Below are positions 57,431 through 64,000 of a stretch of DNA of 64,000 bases, piece after piece. The notes below the pieces were generated by a model. That model searched no databases. It saw only the letters and a list, made by a program, of their open reading frames with translations, and had not been told where the DNA came from. Position 1 is the first letter of the stretch; the number at the start of each line of letters is the position of its first letter. The stretch is taken from assembly GCF_014805685.1 (NCBI RefSeq), contig NC_060902.1, positions 4,703,286 through 4,767,285 of the forward strand, read 5' to 3'. The stretch is from Silurus meridionalis. Taxonomy: Eukaryota; Chordata; Actinopteri; Siluriformes; Siluridae. A program made the translations under genes and the position numbers.

Positions 57431-58669
57431 ACAGTTAGACACCGAACTCTAATCACAGATATCCTTCTCCAAGTCTGTTGTGGGCCATCAGTGTAATAAA
57501 AACACCTGACATAAGGAAACCTCCTTACAGTTAAAAAAGAATATAAGATTAAAGATACAATAGAGCTGAGTGGTGGGGGGCGGTCAGGGGGATTGCTGGG
57601 TTACCAGAGCTTACAAAAAATAAATGATACTGGCTTACTACCATTAGCTCCATTTCTATTTAAATGTGTTTGATAGCAAATAAATTTAGAAAGGGAGGTA
57701 AAAAAAAATATCCATGGATACAGTGAAGCTCTAACAGCAAAGGGGAATTAGTAAATTATGGGTGACTGGACATTTAACCTGCCCCACTATGCAAAAACCC
57801 ACCTAAGGCCTATTCCACCAAAACTGATGCACCAAGTCATCAAACAGTGACCTCCAATATATCAACCATGGTTATGGACACTATGGAATTTGTGCATGAT
57901 AATTCTAGTGAAGGGAAATCTTAGTTAATGCAGTATACAATTATATTCTAAGCAATTTTGTGCTTATTTTTTTGGCACCAGTTTGGGTAAGGCCCACATG
58001 TGCCTGAAATGGTTGTGTATACTTTTGGGATTAAAGCATTACACTGTGTAGTGTGTGACACCATTTAGGCCTAATCGCCTCGAAGCTTTCACCGAATAGA
58101 CGTAGCTGTTAACCTAGGTATAAGTCCAAAAACAGAGAGATGCATGACTACACGACAGGCAAGACAGGCAAATATATGAGGTCTTTGAAATTTAAGGGAC
58201 CTCATTGAAAACTGCCATCAAGGGTAATGTAATATAAAGATTTTAACCGGAAAACTCTCTCCAAAAACACTTTGTGCAAGCAGGCACATAGTTGAAAAGG
58301 TGAAATAGTTTTATTTGAGCTTTATGTATAAACGCAGGTGTTGGCTCTTCAAGGTTCAGTCATGAACTGTTTACATACTGAAAAGCCTTTTCCCAAAACA
58401 TCTTAGCGCAAGGTCAGCACAAAGATAAAACTGCCTCCTAGGCTTTAGTAAACACATTCCTCTGCACAATCTATGCCCAGAGATGAGGTTTTCATTAACA
58501 CGTAAGTCTCGAGAAATGTGACATGCCCTAATAACTGCAGAAATTTACATTTCATACTGTATCAATAATATCAAAAGGTAAGACCCATAAATATAATGAC
58601 AGCAGAGAATTCAAAATCATACATCTGGATTTGGCCGATACATTAATAAACAGTTAAAACTTTTTTCTT

Positions 58670-58855
58670 CACATATGCAGTAATGGCAGGAAGCTGTACG
58701 CAAAGCACATGAAGCAGCACCACTGAAACAGACAGGGTTATGGGTCTGCTCAAGAATCAACAGTGCGAGTAGGCAGGGTTTAGACTTGAGACCCTGACCT
58801 TTTGATTAGGAACTACTGTAAGTACCTTAAACTGTTAAGCTATCACTGCCCCTAA
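58670..58855 (-). mobile_element. tRNA-headed SINE, diverged
   Basis: Read on the minus strand: degenerate head (GGGCAGTGATAGCTTAACAG, B-box-like AGGTCAGGGTCTCAAGTC), a body (TTGAGCAGACCCATAACCC, GCTTCCTGCCATTACTGC) in the same order as the SINE at 40414-40660. The pentanucleotide tail is not visible. Older than the 40.4-kb copy. Confidence 0.55.
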
Positions 58856-58856
58856 A

Positions 58857-59060
58857 ATCAGAATCAGATCAGAATCAGGTTTATTGGCCAAGTGTGTTGA
58901 CACACACAAGGAATTTGGTTCCAGTTGTTAGTGACTCTCAAAGTACAGACATAAATACAACTATACATTCAGCTTGGACGATACAAGACAAAACAGACAA
59001 AACAAGACAAAAACTAACTATCCAAGACAATATAGACAGGTATGATAAAGAGTTACTTTA
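58857..59060 (-). mobile_element. LINE 3'-end fragment (Rex1/CR1-like)
   Basis: AATCAGAATCAGG, TTTATTGGCCAAGTGTG, TTGACACACACAAGGAATTT and CCAGTTGTTAGTG are the reverse strand of a common fish LINE 3' end. About 200 bp remains. It lies tail-to-tail with other fragments and without a target-site duplication that I can see. Confidence 0.6.
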
Positions 59061-59129
59061 GAACTTTGCTTTACTTCAAAAATGACAATTACTGTAGGTG
59101 TGAATTCTGTAACACACTTTAGATTAGCA

Positions 59130-59875
59130 TTTAAGACAGTCGTTCAACTTGGTGATTTATGGGAGAGTATCCTGCTGTGTTTGGAGACCTCCCTCTGCAA
59201 ATAGATCCTGGACTTTCTACGTGGGAGGTCTCTGTATATCACCACTCCCTTCTCTATATCACTATGCTGAACATTGTTGTTCCACAGGGCTGTGTGCTCG
59301 GTTCTTTGCTGTTTCTGCAGGTAAGTCATGACAAGCAGCATCATGTTTGTTGATAACATCACAGTGGTGGTTTTCATTGGCATAAACACTGAGTAGGCAT
59401 ACATGGAAACAAAATTTGTGCACAAAAATTATGCAATACTGGAAAGAACACTAAGAAGAAAGCTGGTGTGCACATTAGTGAGGATCATATATGCACAATT
59501 AACATTTAGTCAGGAAACAGTAATAACCTCTTTACTACCTTCCCTCTTTACATCCTCAGCACTGTATACAAGAGGAATACCCTGGCCAGCTGTCTCGCTG
59601 CCTAGTATGGGAAAAACACTGTCTCAGACAACAAGATCATCAATCCTCTAGTGACACCTCCCACCACAAACATCTGCAAGACCACCATCATTGTTCTTTC
59701 CCATTCCAACCTACTAATACACCACACCCTCCTGCTGTCTTGCAGAAGTCCTGGAGCAACAGTGCCACCTTTACCAGACTCTGCAACAGCTTCCTCCTTG
59801 AAGTCATCAACTCAGCAACCATTTAAAAAATTTAAGACTCTCAATCCACACTCAAATGATCATATAATATTTAAC
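59130..59875 (+). pseudogene. Rex1/CR1-like LINE reverse transcriptase, highly decayed
   Basis: The best block is V-V-P-Q-G-C-V-L-G-S-L-L-F at about 59276-59314 (RT motif B). Soon after comes F-V-D-N-I-T-V-V at about 59345-59370, where an active copy would have F-A-D-D-T-T-V-V: the second catalytic Asp is Asn. Downstream frames (59403-59651, 59651-59998) carry Y-T-R-G-I-P-W-P-A-V and T-T-R-S-S-I near 59570-59645 and a C-terminal region without known motif. Frame changes and stops break it throughout. The clade is from motif wording and is moderately sure. Confidence 0.6.
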
Positions 59876-59887
59876 CAACATAGCACA

Positions 59888-59990
59888 CCAGGGTGTGGTA
59901 GCTCAGTGGTTAAGATGTTAGGCTTCTGTTTAGAAGGTTGTGTTCAAACTTTACCACCACCAAACTACCACTGCTTAAACATTAAGCTGT
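59888..59990 (+). mobile_element. tRNA-derived SINE head
   Basis: GGTGTGGTAGCTCAGTGGTT contains a good A-box (TAGCTCAGTGGT), and GGTTGTGTTCAAACTTTACC a B-box-like GTTCAAAC. It is the tRNA-related part of a SINE and lies between the LINE RT remnant and the LINE 3' end, so it probably inserted into that LINE. It is not a functional tRNA: no anticodon arm or acceptor stem can be paired. Confidence 0.55.
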
Positions 59991-60300
59991 GTAAATAAGG
60001 TAAAAACCTGGTTAAAGATTTAATACTGTACATGTAACGTGTTATGGTTATAACTTGTAACTTCCAAAAAGACACTTTTTTAAAATTATTCTATATAATC
60101 AATCAATTTCTGTTCTATTGTCTTGTCTAGTTGCCATGTCCTGTTTTTATAATCCTGCGTATTATTTGTGTATTAATTGATTTTTGACTTTTTTTCTCTT
60201 ACATACAGTATTTGTGTTGCATTGTAATGCTAAAGTAACTATATTTTGTTACGGTGAATGCACATTATATGAGGAAATGACAATAAAACCCACTTGACAT
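59991..60300 (+). mobile_element. LINE 3' region with GACAATAAAAC end
   Basis: TTGTGTTGCATTGTAATGC and GAAATGACAATAAAACCCAC, ending near 60296, resemble the 3' end of the LINE whose RT lies upstream. Together 59130-60300 would be one old element interrupted by the SINE head. Confidence 0.45.
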
Positions 60301-60943
60301 GAAGTCTGTTTCATTTTAGAGCATCTTTCAAACATGGTGCAGACATGCAGCCTACTGTACCTTGTCACATTTTTTATTTTTTTAAGAATGCCACTAGTGT
60401 ATGTTTAAAAGTCTTCAATAGCCAACAATACACTGCACCTGTAAAAAATTAGAAAAAAATATTCATTATAGTTTGGAACATTATATTATTAAACACATGA
60501 ATTAAACTTTCCACTTTAGCATTATTTGGATATAAATAATATTTACCAAGTAATTAATAACTTAATAAGAGATATGGTTATGATTATGTTGTTGCCATTA
60601 AAGGAAATTAATTTAGTTTAATATTTATGCAAAAAAAAAAAAAGATTTTAAAGGGTAATTATTATTATTATTATTATTATTATTTTTTTTTTTTAACATT
60701 CAATGTGATGTGTTTGGTATTTATAAAAATAGATCTTGTGCCACATCATGGCATCGGCAGGCTGTGGAAAAAAATGTCAGAACTAAAATGACTTTTAAAT
60801 TGATGTTTCAACTTTCAAATAAGGCCATGAAAGCATCCTTGTGGGTTATTTTAATATGAACTTCACCAAATAATATTTTGTTTTCAAAATGTTTCTTCAG
60901 AATGAATTTCTTTTTTGTATGAATTTTAGTTGAAGTTTAGTCA
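60301..60943. other. AT-rich unique DNA
   Basis: Contains a short (ATT)n plus T-run at 60658-60694 and an A-run near 60631. Nothing else is recognised. Confidence 0.5.
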
Positions 60944-60948
60944 ATGTA
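60944..60948 (+). repeat. 5-bp target-site duplication, left
   Basis: ATGTA, repeated at 61213-61217. Confidence 0.8.
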
Positions 60949-61212
60949 TGTCAGGCGGAAGAACGTGCCGGAAACCGAAGTGCAAATCATGAAGGTTTTT
61001 AATGAACAACAAAGGGGAAAAGGCAGAAAACAGCAAACCCATCCGACAAGGTTCATCAGCATAGACTGTAGAACGGACAATAAACTGGTGGGGGAACGGA
61101 GGTTATATAGGGTGGTGGTTGATGAGTGCCAGGTGCAGGTGGTTAGTAGGCTGGAGAGCTGCTTGGAGTGATAGGTGGGTGTGGTGAAGGTGTGGCTGGT
61201 GGATCCCTGACA
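60949..61212 (-). mobile_element. solo LTR of an LTR retrotransposon
   Basis: On the minus strand the element begins TGTCAGGGATCC and ends CGCCTGACA, with 7-bp inverted ends (TGTCAGG...CCTGACA). A U3-type region is followed by a TATA box (CCCTATATAACC, about 61102-61117), then a poly(A)-type ATTAAA (about 60995-61005), then the GCACTTCGGTTTCCGGC region near the 3' end. A perfect 5-bp target-site duplication ATGTA flanks it. No internal gag-pol or second LTR is present, so the internal part was removed by LTR-LTR recombination. The superfamily is not determined; the overall wording resembles fish Gypsy-type LTRs. Confidence 0.82.
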
Positions 61213-61217
61213 ATGTA
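61213..61217 (+). repeat. 5-bp target-site duplication, right
   Basis: ATGTA, repeated from 60944-60948. Confidence 0.8.
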
Positions 61218-61812
61218 TCAGTCACCTTTCTAAAAATTAAAAGAACATTATCGAGTAAAAGTGGAATACAAAACTAACCCACAACAGTGATTTCACTGCC
61301 TTATTGGAGAGCAGAGTCAGTATATTTGTTCAATCCGTAACTAAAAATGATTAAAAAAACAATTGTCAATGGCCAATATGAACTCATGAAACATATCCAT
61401 GTTTCAGTTGGTTCCTTTAAGAAATTAAGCCCCACTTATGAATTTTGTGAATTAACCAACAGGAACATGTTAAGAACCTAATTAACATATTAATGAAGGG
61501 ATTTTATTATGTTCAATGTGAAAGTTTTTTTATTTCAATGATAGAATAAATGTTCTTTAGTAAACAAATCAATTGTAAATATTTGTGTCAGCTGCTTTGT
61601 TAAAAAAAATTTATCTTAAAAAAGTGTGAATTACATTGTTAATACTGAAGATGCATTAATGCTGAAGGTCATGGTTTGTGAAAATCTACTTTTATGGGCG
61701 TTATTATAAATAGCTGCCATTTTTTGTGTCCAACTTTTTTTGTCTGGAAAAGATTTAAAACTAAATCTACCTAATAATAAAATAAAATAAAATAAAATTT
61801 AATTTAATTAAA

Positions 61813-61886
<74 letters not shown>

Positions 61887-62018
61887 GGACACTATAAAAA
61901 TCCAAGTAGACTTAATTTTAATTAATTTTAATTTCATTTTTTTTTATATTAATCTATTTAGTCAAAGACAAAAATTATTAGAAATGCAAAATCCAGAAAA
62001 AAATGCAATCTATGTAAT
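61218..62018. other. AT-rich unique DNA with one compound microsatellite
   Basis: No gene recognised. (AAAAT)n-like units at 61775-61799 and a (TAC)n-(TAA)n tract at 61812-61887. Confidence 0.5.
61812..61887. repeat. compound microsatellite (TAC)n-(TAA)n
   Basis: About 15 TAC units pass into about 11 TAA units without interruption. Confidence 0.96.
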
Positions 62019-62080
62019 AAACATTTTATTTATATAGAATTTTAACAATGACACTGTCACAAAGCAGCTTTACAGAATCC
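62019..62080 (-). mobile_element. L2-family LINE 3'-end fragment
   Basis: ATTTTATTTATATAGAATTT, AACAATGACACTGTCAC and AAAGCAGCTTTACAGAATCC are the reverse strand of the same 3' end seen at 42245-42310 and 44290-44357. Only about 60 bp is left. Confidence 0.6.
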
Positions 62081-62214
62081 TGAGTATAAAATGTTTAATA
62101 ATATTTTTTTTATTTCTGATGCTCCTGAGCTGCTGAGTCACACTGATCCTATAATAGTAATGCACAGTCAGTGCTGTGTCAGGGGTGTCAGGTCCAGAAC
62201 TGAGAACGTTGTAA

Positions 62215-62460
62215 ACATCCATCATATGGCAGCCACTTGGTCCTTCACAGGGTACCATGCATTCACACTTTTACATTTTGATTCACACATATAGGCAATT
62301 TAACACAAGCAGTTTACTGTACCTACTTCCATAGGTTTGGAAAAGTTTGAAGAAAATGGAAATCCTGAAAAAAATCCACTGAAGTACAGCAAGAACCAAA
62401 ATTCAGCACAGACAGTAATCCAAGAATACTAGCACTGTAGGGTGGAAATTCTGTTCACAG
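62215..62460. repeat. dispersed fish repeat 'R1', degraded
   Basis: CACAGGGTACCATGCATTC, ATTCACACATATAGGCAATT, CCATAGGTTTGGAAAAG, AGCACAGACAGTAATCC and TAGCACTGTAGGG follow the order of words in the 20341-20657 copy but are strongly diverged. Confidence 0.5.
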
Positions 62461-62602
62461 CTCAACCATGTCACACCCAACCAGTAATAAATCTAAATGT
62501 CTTTTCTATTCAGCAAAAAAAAAAAGTTTAAATCCAGAAATCCCTTTAACCATTTATAGCATCCTATCCTATTTCACTTCCTCACTTGTACACTATTTTG
62601 CT

Positions 62603-62743
62603 CTCTTTTTCCTGATTGGATGCCATTGAATATCATATCATATCCATGGTGTATGGCAGACATATGAAAATATTTGCAAGACAGAAGTCTACAGAAAAAG
62701 ACAGATAGGCAGATAGGTGCTGGCATCCAATCAGGAAAAAGAG
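62603..62743. repeat. perfect 23-bp inverted repeat with 95-bp spacer
   Basis: 62603-62625 (CTCTTTTTCCTGATTGGA then TGCCA) is the exact reverse complement of 62721-62743. The match stops at both ends of each arm. The spacer contains a CATATCATATCAT-like stretch and (AGATAGG)-like words. It could be a MITE relic, a folded RNA or a local inverted duplication; no target-site duplication is visible. Confidence 0.85.
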
Positions 62744-64000
62744 GAACCAAGTGTTGTGATGATTACCTTCAGATCAACTGCAAATCTAGCTAGGTTTGGC
62801 AAGTAATAAAGATGAATCAAACAAATCAATAATTGGTTGAAAGATAGAGATACAATCAATTGCTTTATGCTCAGTGTAAAATTTGTAAAATTTGTTTAAT
62901 TAGTTTTTCAGCTCGAGAAAAAAGTGTTTTTTTTCTACTAAATCTTGTATTTATTGGTCTATATTTTGACTAGCATTTTAAAAATCAGTCCCCTGCCTAA
63001 CATGGTTTAGAGCTACAAAACTAGCTCATGGTGCATGCACAGCAGCATGCTGTGAAATTACACCAGAGCATGTGATGTGCTTTTATTTTCCACCTGGTAT
63101 TCACTGATGTGCACAAAAGTTTCTTTTTTCCTTTTATTAATTCTCATGATGCTTCTTTTATACTGAAGAAAGAGTACAGTTGTGAATACTCTAGTCGCAT
63201 CGTAGCATACTAAATAGTTTGTCAGTATGCCATTGGTTTTAAGGCACAGCACGTGAATTCTCACAGCCTGGAATTCTTTCTGAAGTAGTGAGACTAATCC
63301 ATGGAGCAGAGAACAAAGCCTGATTTACGAAAAGTAGTTTGCAATCAAGTTTTAACCACTAGAGAGGGCAAAACACTGTTACCAAGAGCTTTAAGCACCA
63401 GATCTGTGTCATTCTCATTCTTTTAAAGATGTTTTCAGAGAAAAGCTGTGGCTATGCATTACCAAAATCGACACTCAAAATTAGCACTAAAAATTGCACT
63501 AAAATGATGCCAAATCCTGGATTATGAATAGATTATTGAATAATAAAAATTACTGAAAAGTAAAAATTTAATATAAAAAAACGAATAGGTATATTTGTCT
63601 CTACCTAAGACCATTAGTGTTCGCTCATAGCAGTCCTGGTTTTGAATAAGCCTGAGGCTTGAAATAAAAGCTGGCTTTAGTTATTTCAGTAAAATTATAA
63701 AAAAAAATATATAATTCAGTGTGCCTACCACAGGGCACCCTTTTCAATGCCATGCATATGTTACTTTTGGTAGACTGTCTCATTTAGTAACTGTATGAAG
63801 GATGAGTCTTTGTTGAAGAGTGCTAGCAAAAAGCCATCTATTGAGGCTGCAGTCCAGATTTTGGGTGGCAAATATTGTCACAAATTCCTCAAGTTTACTT
63901 TATGTTTTCCTCAGCTCCTACTCCACCTCCTCACAGTATGTGTCTGGTGTGTTTCAGCTGTCGCTTGGTGTTTCATCAGATGAGCCTATGTATGTGTTCT
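62744..64000. other. AT-rich unique DNA to the end of the window
   Basis: No gene or named repeat is recognised. The last 200 bp opens a 62-codon frame with no domain. Confidence 0.5.

Larger units (their letters stand above)
54516..58669. other. unique DNA with two enhancer-like regions
   Basis: No gene recognised. 55480-56320 and 57060-57430 are listed separately. T-runs at 56378-56390 and 56930-56940. No named repeat elsewhere. Confidence 0.4.

Noticed and set aside
59888..59990. Functional tRNA gene
   Set aside because: A-box and B-box words are present, but no acceptor stem or anticodon arm pairs; it is a SINE head.

Overview
The window looks like intergenic or intronic DNA from a ray-finned fish. 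It is AT-rich, crowded with microsatellites, and littered with decayed transposons of types common in teleosts: RTE-clade and L2-clade LINEs, a Rex1/CR1-like LINE, tRNA-headed SINEs, Tc1-like DNA transposons, MITEs and solo LTRs. The teleost call, perhaps an ostariophysan such as a catfish or cypriniform, rests on remembered repeat families and was not tested by a search. I found no convincing host exon, rRNA, functional tRNA or CRISPR array. Every protein similarity I can name belongs to a transposable element, and all of those reading frames are broken.

Layout. 1-10271: mostly unique AT-rich DNA with a dead Tc1-like element (about 4.08-5.04 kb), a dispersed-repeat copy (5.5 kb), a MITE (6.5 kb), two long microsatellites (8.1 and 8.7 kb) and patches of higher-complexity sequence that could be conserved non-coding elements. 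10272-17381: a unit of about 2973 bp present as one 3'-truncated, one 5'-truncated and one full copy in direct tandem. 17382-30191: SINE and LINE fragments, a 146-bp AT tract, a decayed minus-strand LINE (26.5-27.1 kb), a TTAG/TTTC microsatellite and a 770-bp MITE (29142-29911).

30192-37217 is the most striking part. A 2.6-kb segment occurs twice in direct orientation, and exactly between the copies lies a 1.75-kb RTE retrotransposon fragment on the minus strand. The fragment keeps its 5' side but stops inside the reverse transcriptase, the opposite of normal LINE truncation. The layout fits a retrotransposition event primed inside the RNA, with the flanking duplication standing in for a very long target-site duplication.

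37218-44775: unique DNA, a SINE with a long pentanucleotide tail, and a nearly full-length but dead L2-like LINE that carries an inverted 3' fragment of its own family, followed by a degraded LTR-like stretch. 44776-58669: mostly unique DNA with two Tc1-like remnants. One adjoins a second, 5'-truncated RTE copy bounded by a perfect 16-bp target-site duplication. A region near 55.8-56.3 kb contains diverged duplicated modules. 58670-64000: SINE and LINE fragments, a solo LTR with a perfect 5-bp target-site duplication, microsatellites and a perfect 23-bp inverted repeat.

The genes here do not act together in a pathway. What the window records is successive insertion, nesting and segmental duplication. 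Many differences between the copies of the 3-kb unit are single-base changes in homopolymer runs, so part of the apparent divergence, and possibly the array itself, may be an assembly matter.
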